A DNA stretch of 64,000 bases from GCA-003244245 sp963822695 (GTDB lineage: Bacteria; Actinomycetota; Actinomycetes; Mycobacteriales; Pseudonocardiaceae): positions 200,710-264,709 of the forward strand of contig CAWGJH010000019.1 of assembly GCA_963822695.1 (NCBI GenBank). The letters run 5' to 3'. The position numbers and the translations under genes are program-made. Within the stretch, counting starts at the first letter, position 1, and each line of letters begins with the position of its first letter. The notes below the pieces were generated by a model that was not told where the DNA came from, made no database searches, and worked only from the letters and a program-made list of their open reading frames with translations. Of the stretch, positions 42,230 to 50,581 are shown piece by piece.

Positions 42230-43114
42230 ATGGGCTCAGTCGACGATCGTGATCTGCTTCCGATGAGATCCATGTTCGACATCGTCCGCCGTGGATACGA
42301 CTGCGCGCAGGTGGACTACCAGCTCGAGCAACTGCGGGCCGATCTGCAGATCGCGGTGGCGGATCGGGATGCCGGGGCCGCGCAGGCCGCGGAGCTCACC
42401 CGGGCGCTGGAGGCGGCGCGCGGGGAAATCGATGACCTGCGCGCCCAGCTGAAACGGCTCGCCGCGCCACCCACCACCGTCGAGGGTATGAGCGAGCGCG
42501 TGGTGCGGATGCTGCGGACGGCCCAGAACGAGGCTGCGGAGACCACCGCCAAGGCCACTGCGGCCGCGGCGGCGATCAGGGCCGACGTCGAGCGCGAGGC
42601 GGCTGCCCTGCGCGCCCGCTACGAACAGATGATCAGGGAGGCGCAACGGCGGCGATCAGCGATGGAGGCCGAGAACGAGCGAACCATCGCCGAGGCGCGT
42701 CGCCGGAGCGAGGAGATCGTGGCGCTGGCAGCGCAGCGAGCCAAGCAGCACGACGCCGAGTCGGCCGTCCGCCGGCGGCAGGTTGAGGAAGACTTCGACA
42801 TCGCCATGTCGGCCCGGCGCCGCGACGCGACACGTGAACTGGCGCAGGAGGAGGCAAGCAGCAAGGCCGAGGCGAAGCGGCGCATTGACGAGGCCACCGA
42901 CGTGGCCCGCCGGCTGGTGACCGAGGCCGACCAGACGGCCGTCGCCAGGGTGCAGGAGGCCACCCGTCGGGTGGAGGCGCTGCGCACCCTGCGCCGCCAG
43001 CTCACCGGCCAGCTACAGTCGGTGAGTTCGAAGCTGGACGAGGCCTTGCGGCAGCTCTCGCCCGCACCGGAGGAAGACGACGTGCTCGCCGGCGAGCAGA
43101 CTCAGCGGGGCTGA
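42230..43114 (+). CDS. Coiled-coil protein, DivIVA/FilP-like
   Basis: 294 residues. A short N-terminal DivIVA-like motif FDIVRRGYDCAQVDYQLEQL is followed by almost continuous heptads rich in Ala, Arg and Glu (residues 30-275). Such proteins form filaments or scaffolds for polar growth in actinobacteria, and members are linked to ccr in Streptomyces (from memory). The mainly Arg/Glu/Ala composition supports a rod. No membrane segment. Confidence 0.75.
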   Translation: MGSVDDRDLLPMRSMFDIVRRGYDCAQVDYQLEQLRADLQIAVADRDAGAAQAAELTRALEAARGEIDDLRAQLKRLAAPPTTVEGMSERVVRMLRTAQNEAAETTAKATAAAAAIRADVEREAAALRARYEQMIREAQRRRSAMEAENERTIAEARRRSEEIVALAAQRAKQHDAESAVRRRQVEEDFDIAMSARRRDATRELAQEEASSKAEAKRRIDEATDVARRLVTEADQTAVARVQEATRRVEALRTLRRQLTGQLQSVSSKLDEALRQLSPAPEEDDVLAGEQTQRG

Positions 43115-43141
43115 CGTCGCCCGTATCACCAGGTCGCCGTA

Positions 43142-43444
43142 TCACCAGTGTCTGCGCGTGGGTGCCCGGCGCATGCGAGCGGCCCAACAGCCGGTATGCC
43201 AGTGTCGTCGGTCGGCGGTGGATCCCTGCTCTCCCGCCGGCCAGGCCACCACATGCTCCGTACCGGCCCTGATCTCGTGATCGCAGCCGGGACAGCGGTA
43301 GCTCTTGGCGGCCTGCTCGCCGGGCACTGTCCGGACCACCCACTCCCCATCTGGGCCGCTCTCCCGGTGCGCCCAGCCAGCCCCACCCGCCGCCGGAGGG
43401 GGGACGGCGCCGCGAGCACGGCGGGGGGGATTGCGGCGGGGCAT
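43142..43444 (-). CDS. Small zinc-ribbon-like protein (100 aa)
   Basis: The core SYRCPGCDHEIRAGTEHVVAW and HWHTGCWAARMRR form a probable zinc site (C-x2-C ... H-x-H-x2-C). It has a basic, Pro-rich N-terminus. I recognise this as a conserved actinobacterial small protein, often near the NucS/ccr region; function unknown. Two alternative starts exist in other frames, but only this frame keeps the Cys motif. Confidence 0.65.
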   Translation of the reverse strand: MPRRNPPRRARGAVPPPAAGGAGWAHRESGPDGEWVVRTVPGEQAAKSYRCPGCDHEIRAGTEHVVAWPAGEQGSTADRRHWHTGCWAARMRRAPTRRHW

Positions 43445-43496
43445 AAGAGTGCACGGTAGTACCGGATATTGCGGAGGCGGTTGCCGCGGCTGAGCG

Positions 43497-43895
43497 TCAG
43501 CCGGTGGGTACCAGGTGCGCGACGTCGGTGTGTAATTGGGCGAGACCCTGGTCGAAGGTGGCTAGCCGACCGACGTGGGAACGGGCAAGCTGAGCGAGGT
43601 AGGCGTCAGTTACTTGCCGATGGCCGATCACGCCGGTCAGCTCAACGTCAGGGAACGGGACCTGATCGGGCCAGAACTCGTGCCGCGGCTGCGCGGTGAT
43701 GGTTCCCATTTGGTGCAGAGCCTGCTCGGGACGCACCCCCCGGCGCACCAACATCCTGATCAGCGCGCCCTGAGTAATCGGGCAGGTGGCGACCGGGTCA
43801 TCGGTGAAGCCCAGCCAAGTAATGGCTGCATCATGATGAACGTGCTCGTATACGGCTAGCGCGATGAGAACGTTGCTGTCGAGCAGCGTGGTCAT
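43497..43895 (-). CDS. PIN-domain toxin (VapC-like)
   Basis: ATG 43895, overlapping the antitoxin stop, gives 132 residues. TTLLDSNVLIALAVYEHVHH has the first PIN Asp, TGVIGHRQVTDAYLAQLARS the central one, and RLATFDQGLAQLH the last. Length and motifs fit VapC. Upstream in-frame codons belong to the antitoxin. Confidence 0.85.
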   Translation of the reverse strand: MTTLLDSNVLIALAVYEHVHHDAAITWLGFTDDPVATCPITQGALIRMLVRRGVRPEQALHQMGTITAQPRHEFWPDQVPFPDVELTGVIGHRQVTDAYLAQLARSHVGRLATFDQGLAQLHTDVAHLVPTG

Positions 43896-44122
43896 TCCTC
43901 GTCCTCCAGCGCTCGGACGTCTTCGACCGTGATCGGTGTACCGCCGAGCCGCATCACCGGGAAACCAGTGCGCGAATCGGTGTAACACTCCACCGGTCCT
44001 GGCTGTTCCAGAGCCCGCCACAGCAGGGTGGCCACGGCCTGGCTGAGTGTCTGACCGGTATCGCGCGCGAGCGACATCGCGATGCGATGCAGGTCGTCTG
44101 GAAGATCGATGGTGGTGCGCAT
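43892..44122 (-). CDS. RHH-type antitoxin (VapB-like)
   Basis: 76 residues starting MRTTIDLPDDLHRIAMSLAR with DTGQTLSQAVATLLWRAL, a ribbon-helix-helix DNA-binding unit. The tail (GFPVMRLGGTPITVEDVRAL) is typical of VapB partners. A 4-nt overlap with the toxin confirms the operon. Confidence 0.87.
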   Translation of the reverse strand: MRTTIDLPDDLHRIAMSLARDTGQTLSQAVATLLWRALEQPGPVECYTDSRTGFPVMRLGGTPITVEDVRALEDEE

Positions 44123-44162
44123 TGACCTAGTTTACATCAGCTGCATCGTGATGCACTCCACC

Positions 44163-45938
44163 TCACGAGTAGTCGCGGAACCCCTTGCGGGTCTTACGGC
44201 CTAGCAGCCCGGCCGTGACCAGGTGTTCCAGCAAGGGTGCCGGGGCGAACCCCGGCTCGCGGAACTCCAGGTAGAGGCTGCGCTGGATGGCCAGGGCAAC
44301 GTCCAGACCCACCACGTCGAGCAGTTCGAAGGGGCCCATCGGCAGCGCGGCGCCGACCTTCATCGCGGTGTCGATGTCCTCCGCGCTGGCGTAGTGCGCC
44401 TCCAGCATCCGCACCGCGTCGTTGAGGTAGGGGAACAGTAACGCGTTGACGATGAAGCCGGCACGGTCGCCGCAGGTCACCGGCACCTTGCCCAATGAAC
44501 GGGCCAGCTGGCAGGCCGTGGCCACCACATCGGCCGTGGTGCTGATGGTCGCCACCACCTCCACCAGCTTCATCACCGGGGCGGGGTTGAAGAAGTGCAT
44601 CCCCACCACATCACCTGGGCGGGAGGTGGCGGCCGCACACTCGACCACCGGTAACGACGAGGTGGTGGTAGCCAGGATCGCACCCGGTTTGCACACCTCA
44701 TCCAGCGTGGCGAAAATCCCGCGTTTGACATCCAGGTCCTCGGCCACCGCCTCCACCACCAGGTCAACGCTGGCAAAGTCGTCCAGCGACACGGTGGTGG
44801 AGATCCGCCCGAGGGCGGCGTCGCGGTCCGGCTCGGAGAGCTTGCCTCGGTTGACCGCCTTGTCCAGCGAGCGCGTGATCGCCGCGACCGCGTCCTTGGT
44901 GCGGCTGGTGCTGCGGCCGCGAACGATCACGTCGTGCCCGCCCTTGACCAACACCTCCGCGATGCCAGTGGCCATCGTGCCGGTGCCCACCACACCCACC
45001 GCGCCGATCGAGCGGGTCTGGACGCCGGATTCCTCGCTGGACGGGGTGGCGGCGTCAGGTACCACCGTCGAGGAGTCCTGGCCCGCGTAGGTGTAGAAGC
45101 CGCGACCCGACTTCCGACCGAGCAGCCCGGCAGTGATCATCTGCTTGAGCACCGGCACCGGCGCGTGCAACCGGTCGGCGGACTGCCGGTACAGCGCGTC
45201 CAGGATTTCGTAGGCGGTGTCCAGGCCGATCAGATCCAGCAGCGCCAGCGGACCCAGCGGGTACCCGCAGCCATAGCGCATCGCGGCGTCAAGGTCCTCC
45301 CGGGTCGCGTAGTGCTCCTCGAACATGTGTGCCGCGTGGTTGAGATAGCCGAACAGCAGCCCGTTGGCGATGAATCCGGCCCGGTCCTCGACCACCACCG
45401 GGGTCTTGCCCAACGAGTGCGCGAGCGCCGTGACGTCGCTGATGACCTCCGCATCGGTGACCACGGTGCGCACCACCTCAACCAGCTTGAGCACTGGTGC
45501 CGGATTGAAGAAATGCATCCCGATGACCTTGTCTGGCCGCTTGGTCTGCACCGCGAGCCGGGTGATCGGCAGGCTCGACGTGTTGGAGGCCAGTACGACA
45601 TCGCTGCGCACGATCCCGTCCAGTTCGGTGAAGATCCGGCTCTTGAGGTCCAGGCGCTCCGGCACGGCCTCGATAACGAGGTCGGCGCCGCTCAGATCGG
45701 CTAGCCGCGTGGTGAACGTGATCCGGTCGAGCAACTCGCGGCGGGCCTTCTCCTCGAGCTTCCCGCGCTCCAGGGCACGTCCGGTAGAGTGTTCGAGATG
45801 TCCGCGACCCCGGGCTATTCCGTGCTCATCAACCTCGACTGCCACCACGTCGAGCCCGGTGCGGGCGAGCACCTCGGCGATCCCAGCGCCCATCGTGCCC
45901 ATGCCCACCACGCCGACCGTCCTGATCTCTGCTACCAT
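44163..45938 (-). CDS. 3-hydroxyacyl-CoA dehydrogenase with two tandem full modules
   Basis: 591 residues made of two homologous halves. Each has an NAD-binding fold (VGVVGMGTMGAGIAEVLART near residue 8; VGVVGTGTMATGIAEVLVKG near 316), the SNTSSLPIT/TTTSSLPVV catalytic Ser region, the GMHFFNPAPVLKLVEVV motif (also GMHFFNPAPVMKLVEVV) and a C-terminal domain ending GLLGRKSGRGFY or GLLGRKTRKGF. It oxidises 3-hydroxybutyryl-CoA or longer substrates with NAD(P). The duplication in one chain replaces the usual homodimer. It is close to the aldehyde dehydrogenase on the same strand. Confidence 0.92.
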   Translation of the reverse strand: MVAEIRTVGVVGMGTMGAGIAEVLARTGLDVVAVEVDEHGIARGRGHLEHSTGRALERGKLEEKARRELLDRITFTTRLADLSGADLVIEAVPERLDLKSRIFTELDGIVRSDVVLASNTSSLPITRLAVQTKRPDKVIGMHFFNPAPVLKLVEVVRTVVTDAEVISDVTALAHSLGKTPVVVEDRAGFIANGLLFGYLNHAAHMFEEHYATREDLDAAMRYGCGYPLGPLALLDLIGLDTAYEILDALYRQSADRLHAPVPVLKQMITAGLLGRKSGRGFYTYAGQDSSTVVPDAATPSSEESGVQTRSIGAVGVVGTGTMATGIAEVLVKGGHDVIVRGRSTSRTKDAVAAITRSLDKAVNRGKLSEPDRDAALGRISTTVSLDDFASVDLVVEAVAEDLDVKRGIFATLDEVCKPGAILATTTSSLPVVECAAATSRPGDVVGMHFFNPAPVMKLVEVVATISTTADVVATACQLARSLGKVPVTCGDRAGFIVNALLFPYLNDAVRMLEAHYASAEDIDTAMKVGAALPMGPFELLDVVGLDVALAIQRSLYLEFREPGFAPAPLLEHLVTAGLLGRKTRKGFRDYS

Positions 45939-45973
45939 CTACTGCCTCCCCGGAGCCAGGAGCACACATGTGC

Positions 45974-47479
45974 TCAGCGACCGTAGCGCACCCGGACGAT
46001 TCGTAGGAGCAACCGAATCGCCCAGGCCGGGCGGGCGAAGGTGAGGACCGGTACTGCGGGACGGAACCGGCGGCGGGTGACCGCCTTGGCCCGGGTGAAC
46101 TCGCGTAGACCGTCGGCACCGTGAATTCGCCCGAATCCAGAGTCGCCGACCCCACCGAAGGGCAGCGAGGGCACCGCAGCATAAGAGACCACGCTGTTGA
46201 CCGCGACCATCCCACACCGCAGCCGGCCGGCGATCTCCGCGCCCCGGCGCCCGGAGAACACCGCGGCGCCCAGCCCGTAGCGGCCGGCGTTGACCCGCGC
46301 CACCGCCTCGTCCAGGTTCGCGACCCGGTGCACCGTGAGAGTCGGGCCGAAGGTCTCTTCGGCCACCGCGATCGAGGTTTCCGGGACGTCAGTCAGTACG
46401 ACCGGCTCCACATAGGGCGGGCGGACCGACTCCGCACCGCCGACCAGCGCGGTGCCACCACGGGCGAGCGCGTCGGCAAGGTGATCACGAATGACCTCGA
46501 CCTGGGCCGGTCTGGTGATCGGGCCCAGGTCAGCGCTCGGCTCACCGCCGGCCCGCAGCCGCCGCGTCTGGGCAACCACCCGATCGGTGAACTCCTGAGC
46601 AACGTCCTCGACGACGTAGACTCGCTCCACCCCGACGCAGGTCTGCCCCGCATTGCTCATTGCACCCCAGACCGCGGCGTCAGCGGCCGCGGCGATGTTG
46701 GCGTCAGCGTCAACCAGCAGCGCGTCCGTGCCCCCGCACTCCAGGACGACCGGCGTGAGCGTCTCGGCGCAGGTCGCCATCACCTTCTTCGCGGTGCCCG
46801 CAGACCCGGTGAACGCCAGCTTGTCCACCCCGGCCCGGCACAGCGCCGCACCGGTCTCGCCGAAACCGGTGACGACCTGCAGTAGCGGGTACTCAGGCAC
46901 CACTCGAGCGAGGCTCTCGGCCAGCGCCCGCCCCACTCCGGGGGTCAGCTCGCTGGGCTTGAACACCACGGCGTTACCGGCGGCGAGCGCATAGCCGATC
47001 GACCCCATCGGGGTGTGGGCGGGATAGTTCCACGGTCCGATCACGCCGACCACGCCGTAGGGCTGATACTCCACCGTGGAGGCCTCCTGGAGCATCAACA
47101 GGCCCGATCTCACCCGATGGCGATTCAGCACCCGCTCGGCGTTGCGCGCGGCCCAGTCCAGGTGCGCAACCACGAGCACGCATTCCAATCGGGCGTCATC
47201 TCGCGGCTTGCCGGTCTCAGCGGTGATTAGCCCGGCCAACTCGTCGATCCGCCGAGTCAGCGCCGAGCGCCAGGACAGCAGCCGACGACGGCGTTCGGCG
47301 AACCCGAGCCCGCCCCACCACACGGCCGCCTCCCGGGCACGAACCACGGCCGCCTGCACCGCCGCGTCGTCATCCACCTGGTGATAGTCGATGACCTCGC
47401 CGGTTCGCGGGTCCCACGACGGGAAGCGCGCTTCCGCTTCGCGGGTCTGCTCCTGGCTGCCGTCCACGCTCTGAGCCAT
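45974..47479 (-). CDS. Aldehyde dehydrogenase (succinate-semialdehyde-dehydrogenase-like)
   Basis: ATG 47479 (GGGGAG 9 nt upstream) gives 501 residues with VIGPWNYPAHTPMGSIGYAL, KPSELTPGVGRAL, the catalytic Glu in LECGGTDALLVDADA and the nucleophile Cys in MSNAGQTCVGVERVYV. The C-terminal basic hydrophobic tail (AWAIRLLLRIVRVRYGR) could contact the membrane. It oxidises an aldehyde to acid with NAD(P). Substrate unknown. Same strand as the downstream dehydrogenase, about 35 nt apart. Confidence 0.88.
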   Translation of the reverse strand: MAQSVDGSQEQTREAEARFPSWDPRTGEVIDYHQVDDDAAVQAAVVRAREAAVWWGGLGFAERRRRLLSWRSALTRRIDELAGLITAETGKPRDDARLECVLVVAHLDWAARNAERVLNRHRVRSGLLMLQEASTVEYQPYGVVGVIGPWNYPAHTPMGSIGYALAAGNAVVFKPSELTPGVGRALAESLARVVPEYPLLQVVTGFGETGAALCRAGVDKLAFTGSAGTAKKVMATCAETLTPVVLECGGTDALLVDADANIAAAADAAVWGAMSNAGQTCVGVERVYVVEDVAQEFTDRVVAQTRRLRAGGEPSADLGPITRPAQVEVIRDHLADALARGGTALVGGAESVRPPYVEPVVLTDVPETSIAVAEETFGPTLTVHRVANLDEAVARVNAGRYGLGAAVFSGRRGAEIAGRLRCGMVAVNSVVSYAAVPSLPFGGVGDSGFGRIHGADGLREFTRAKAVTRRRFRPAVPVLTFARPAWAIRLLLRIVRVRYGR

Positions 47480-47602
47480 CGTCGTCATCTCCCCGCATTG
47501 GCGTATGCCCCAGGGTACGGGCACACCGAACGGCGCAGGAGCATACAGATCATGGTTCGCGCGCCGGAAGCGCGCCGGTTCACCGACACCGCACCCCACG
47601 AC

Positions 47603-47848
47603 TCATACAGCGTCGCTGTCCTGGCGCCTGTACGCTTCTTCGGCAGCCCACGTCAACATCTCAATCAGGCTATCGACATGCGCCAACTCCAAGATCGCTT
47701 CAGAGCAGAATGGTTCATCGAACGCGGTGATCCACACCGTGTCGCAATAGATCATGACAGTCATGGTTACCTTAATCCCGCCGGCGAGCGGGCCGAGCTC
47801 CCGACTGAGGCGGTTCAGCTCATTCAGGGACGCGTGCTCGTTGTTCAT
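47603..47848 (-). CDS. Hypothetical small protein (81 aa)
   Basis: From ATG 47848 (AGGAAAGG upstream) the sequence ASLNELNRLSRELGPLAGGI is followed by an alternating VTMTVMIYCDTVWITAFDEP and VDSLIEMLTWAAEEAYRRQD. It looks like a compact alpha/beta protein. An earlier ATG at 47878 also has a ribosome site. No family recognised. It lies between the aldehyde dehydrogenase and the XRE module. Confidence 0.5.
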   Translation of the reverse strand: MNNEHASLNELNRLSRELGPLAGGIKVTMTVMIYCDTVWITAFDEPFCSEAILELAHVDSLIEMLTWAAEEAYRRQDSDAV

Positions 47849-48049
47849 CGGCCTTTCCTGTTCTGGCAGCCGCTCCATCCCCTCCCTGCTGGGTAGGGGT
47901 ACAAGGGTGCTCACCTGGCTTCCTCTCCCAAGCCCGAAGGGTTGGACACGGTTCGCCGTCCACTGGGCAGAGTAGGGCCGAAAGACTCCAATAAAAAGAG
48001 GGTTTCTTGATATTTCTATCAATCCTCGGAGGTTAAGGCTGACTGGAAA

Positions 48050-48880
48050 TCACTCGCCATCCTCCGGTGCTTCCTGCGCAAGGTCGTCGATCACGCGGGT
48101 GATGATCGCCCGAGCGGACCGGCCGTAACTGGCAACGGCCGCGAACTGGTCGAAGATGTTGCTGTATAACTCGATTTCCTGCGGCTGGGCAAGATTCAGC
48201 TGGGCTGAGAAGGTCTCGACCATCACCCGGTCGTTGTCGCGTAGCAAGAAGCCGTGCCAGGGGCCGACTACGTACTGCGTGTCGGAGCCGATAACACCAA
48301 GCCGGACGTTCGGCAACGCCGACAGTGAGATCAGGCGGTCAAGCTGGCCGAGCATAACTTCGGGTGAACACAGACGAAGGCGCAACGCCGCCTCCGTGAT
48401 GACGAAGTGGAATCGCTTGTCAGGCTGGTACAGCAGCTCTTGGCGCTTCATCCGAGCCTGTACTGCTTCGTTGATGTCGTTACACACCTTGAACATGATG
48501 ATCCCCTGCGCGAGACGAACCCCGGCATACTCAGCGGTTTGGAGCAGGCCCGGAATAACCGTCGCCTCGAACGCACGGAAGAACCGCGTCTTGGCATCCA
48601 GCGCGGCGATCTCGTTCTGATGTGGCCGTAGCCCGGTACGGAGTATCCGCTGCCACTCGGCGTGCTGCACTTCAAGGGTGCGCAAGGAAGCAAGTAGCGC
48701 TTCCGTTTGAGCCTCGCTGCCCGTGGCACGAGTCCAAGTCTGTATGTCGTCATCACTTGGCGTCTGACGCCCGTTCTCAAGCTTCGATATTTTCGACGGT
48801 GGCCATGACAAAGACTCCGCGAGCTGCCTGCCGCTGAGGTCAGCTTGTTGGCGAAGCTCGCGGAGCCGTTTGCCTAGCAC
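48050..48880 (-). CDS. XRE-family regulator with DUF5753-type C-terminal domain
   Basis: GTG 48880 gives 276 residues (an upstream in-frame Val is GTC, not a start). The N-terminal helix-turn-helix is LGKRLRELRQQADLSGRQLA with WPPSKISKLENGRQTPSDDD. The C-terminal part has AFEATVIPGLLQTAEYAGVR and VGPWHGFLLRDNDRVMVETF, typical of the DUF5753 sensor/effector region. Such regulators often sit beside DUF397 or DUF6879 genes. The DUF6879 gene is immediately upstream on the same strand. Confidence 0.85.
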   Translation of the reverse strand: MLGKRLRELRQQADLSGRQLAESLSWPPSKISKLENGRQTPSDDDIQTWTRATGSEAQTEALLASLRTLEVQHAEWQRILRTGLRPHQNEIAALDAKTRFFRAFEATVIPGLLQTAEYAGVRLAQGIIMFKVCNDINEAVQARMKRQELLYQPDKRFHFVITEAALRLRLCSPEVMLGQLDRLISLSALPNVRLGVIGSDTQYVVGPWHGFLLRDNDRVMVETFSAQLNLAQPQEIELYSNIFDQFAAVASYGRSARAIITRVIDDLAQEAPEDGE

Positions 48881-48917
48881 GTTGCGCGCCTCGTGGACGT
48901 TAGACGCGCCGGAGGTA

Positions 48918-49442
48918 CTATTCGGTGGCAAAATCGTCCCGTCTAACGGCGTGGTGCCAGGCGACGTCACGCCAGTAGTTGTGTTGTACGATCTCGGCAG
49001 GCTCTTCGACAATCTCGCCGCCAAGGAAGACGTCGGCGTCATCGAAGTGCATCCGTACCAGCTTGCGCGAGTCGAACAGCCAGTAGTCGTAGTTGGGCAT
49101 CTCGGCGGCTTGCGCCTGGTCGCGGGTGAGGTAGCGAATGTCCTCGCCAGCCTCATTGTTGTGGCGCGCAACGGCGTAGCCGAAGCGGTTGTAGTCGGTG
49201 AGCGGCAGACTCACCACGCGGACACGGGCGATGCGGCACCCCTCGCTCGTTGCCTCGCGAATCATGGTCAGCCAGTTCTGCATCCACGGCAGGTCGTCCG
49301 GCTCACCAGCCAGAAACTTCCGGAGAGACTCCCCTTCGTACGACGGGGAGTAGCGATCCCTGACCTCCAAGCGGAAGGCCGTGTGCTCGAAGGCGTGAAA
49401 GAGCTGCCCGAACTCGGGTCCGGGTTGGATGAGCTGGCTCAG
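48918..49442 (-). CDS. DUF6879-family protein (CTG start suspected)
   Basis: The conserved start FGQLFHAFEHTAFRLEVRDRY begins before the only TTG (49370), so a TTG start would lose the family's N-terminus. Upstream in this frame there is no ATG or GTG. CTG 49442 follows GGGGGAGG by 4-5 nt and overlaps the previous stop (CTGA). The body contains PDDLPWMQNWLTMIREATSE and the C-terminus has VDFLGGEIVEEP-like residues ending NYWRDVAWHHAV. Family DUF6879, function unknown. It belongs to a module with the small protein and XRE regulator, like that at 1-461. Confidence 0.75.
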   Translation of the reverse strand: MSQLIQPGPEFGQLFHAFEHTAFRLEVRDRYSPSYEGESLRKFLAGEPDDLPWMQNWLTMIREATSEGCRIARVRVVSLPLTDYNRFGYAVARHNNEAGEDIRYLTRDQAQAAEMPNYDYWLFDSRKLVRMHFDDADVFLGGEIVEEPAEIVQHNYWRDVAWHHAVRRDDFATE

Positions 49443-49666
49443 CGGTCCTCCCCCTCGTTGCGCTGGTAAAACTTCAAGACATCCTCGGGGATCTCGATGA
49501 TGGCTTTGCCCTCGGGTACCGGCCCGACGTCAGCCAGCGTCTGGGGGTCTGTCACGATCCAGCCCTGAGGGATGTAGGTCTTACGGTCGGTGCGGTCGGT
49601 CGCGAACAGGGTCGGTGATTCGCCAACGTTGGACTCAGGATCTTTGACGAGGAATCTGGCGCGCAT
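49439..49666 (-). CDS. Small partner of DUF6879 (75 aa)
   Basis: MRARFLVKDPESNVGESPT at the start and VPEGKAIIEIPEDVLKFYQR near the end, with 75 residues, parallel the 72-residue gene at 243-461. A DUF6879 gene follows with its start overlapping this stop (CTGA). I know no function. Conservation of the pair at both ends of the window supports a functional module. Confidence 0.65.
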   Translation of the reverse strand: MRARFLVKDPESNVGESPTLFATDRTDRKTYIPQGWIVTDPQTLADVGPVPEGKAIIEIPEDVLKFYQRNEGEDR

Positions 49667-49731
49667 GACGCCTCCTTTCGAGAAATTTGGTGAAGCGTTC
49701 TCCAGTCATGGTGCACCCAGGGACAGTCAAC

Positions 49732-49759
49732 GTCAAGGCAGAGCGGTCAAGGCAGAGCG
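49732..49759. repeat. 14-bp tandem duplication
   Basis: GTCAAGGCAGAGCG is present twice in tandem (49732-49745 and 49746-49759) between the small partner gene and nucS. Short, meaning unknown. Confidence 0.8.
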
Positions 49760-49775
49760 GGGGGGTAGACCGACG

Positions 49776-50516
49776 TCAGAAGAGCCGCATCTCGTTGCTC
49801 GGCATCCCGCGTAGCTCGTCGTAATCAACCACCACACAGCGGATGCCGCGATCTTCGGCAAGGGTGCGTGCTTGTAGTACGATGCTCTGAGCTGCGAGAA
49901 CACCCCCGACGGGCGCCAACAGCGGATCACGGTTCAGCAGCTCCAAGTACCGCGTGAGCTGCTCAACAGCGTCGATCGTGGCCTTGCGCTTGACCTCGAC
50001 AGCCCAGTGACGAGGACGACCGGAACCGGCAGATTCGGTAGACGGTGAACCGTCGATCTCGCCCCGGCGCTTGATTTCCACCGCCACCGTCACGCCGTCG
50101 GCGTCCCGGCATAGCAGATCGACCGGCCCGATCGCGGTGGGGTACTCGCGGCGGATCAGGGTGAATCCGGGGCCCAGCGTCGCGGTGTGCTCGGCGAGCA
50201 GGGCCTGCAAGTGGGCTTCGACGCCGTCCTTGACCAGCCCAGGATCCACCCCGAGTTCGTGACGTGAATCGTGCACCACCTCGCCGATCTCGATGATCAG
50301 CTGCTCACCGGCACGGTTGGTGACCGTCCAGCGTCCTGGCTGCTCGGTCAGCGTGCACGGCGGGCTCATCCAGTTCAACGGCTTGTAGGCGCCGCCGTCG
50401 GCGTGCACACTCACCGATCCATCCGCCTTGACCAGCAGCAGCCGCAGCGCCATCGGCAGATGCGCGGTGAGCCGGCCCAGGTAGTCCACCTGGCAGCGGG
50501 CGATCACAAGGCGCAT
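49776..50516 (-). CDS. nucS: Endonuclease NucS with an internal insertion
   Basis: 246 residues, about 20 longer than typical actinobacterial NucS. The N-terminal domain starts MRLVIARCQVDYLGRLTAHL, and the PD-(D/E)xK core has GPVDLLCRDADGVTVAVEIK. After VEIKRRGEIDG comes an extra stretch of about 27 residues that ends with a second E-x-K-like run (AVEVKRKATID) before the normal VEQLTRYLELLNRDPLL. NucS cuts mismatched DNA and replaces MutS/MutL in actinobacteria. It is not clear whether the insertion disturbs activity. Confidence 0.9.
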   Translation of the reverse strand: MRLVIARCQVDYLGRLTAHLPMALRLLLVKADGSVSVHADGGAYKPLNWMSPPCTLTEQPGRWTVTNRAGEQLIIEIGEVVHDSRHELGVDPGLVKDGVEAHLQALLAEHTATLGPGFTLIRREYPTAIGPVDLLCRDADGVTVAVEIKRRGEIDGSPSTESAGSGRPRHWAVEVKRKATIDAVEQLTRYLELLNRDPLLAPVGGVLAAQSIVLQARTLAEDRGIRCVVVDYDELRGMPSNEMRLF

Positions 50517-50535
50517 GGGTGCACGCTAGCGCGTG

Positions 50536-50581
50536 CCCGTGAGTGGCGATGCGAGTCATAGCTCGTATCGCCACTCACGGG
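50536..50581. terminator. REP-like palindrome between nucS and crotonase
   Basis: CCCGTGAGTGGCGATGCGAG faces its near-perfect inverse across TCATAG, overlapping the crotonase stop and ending at 50581. It matches the palindromes at 17807 and 20154, including a following TTGT-CACAGG-type sequence. Confidence 0.75.
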
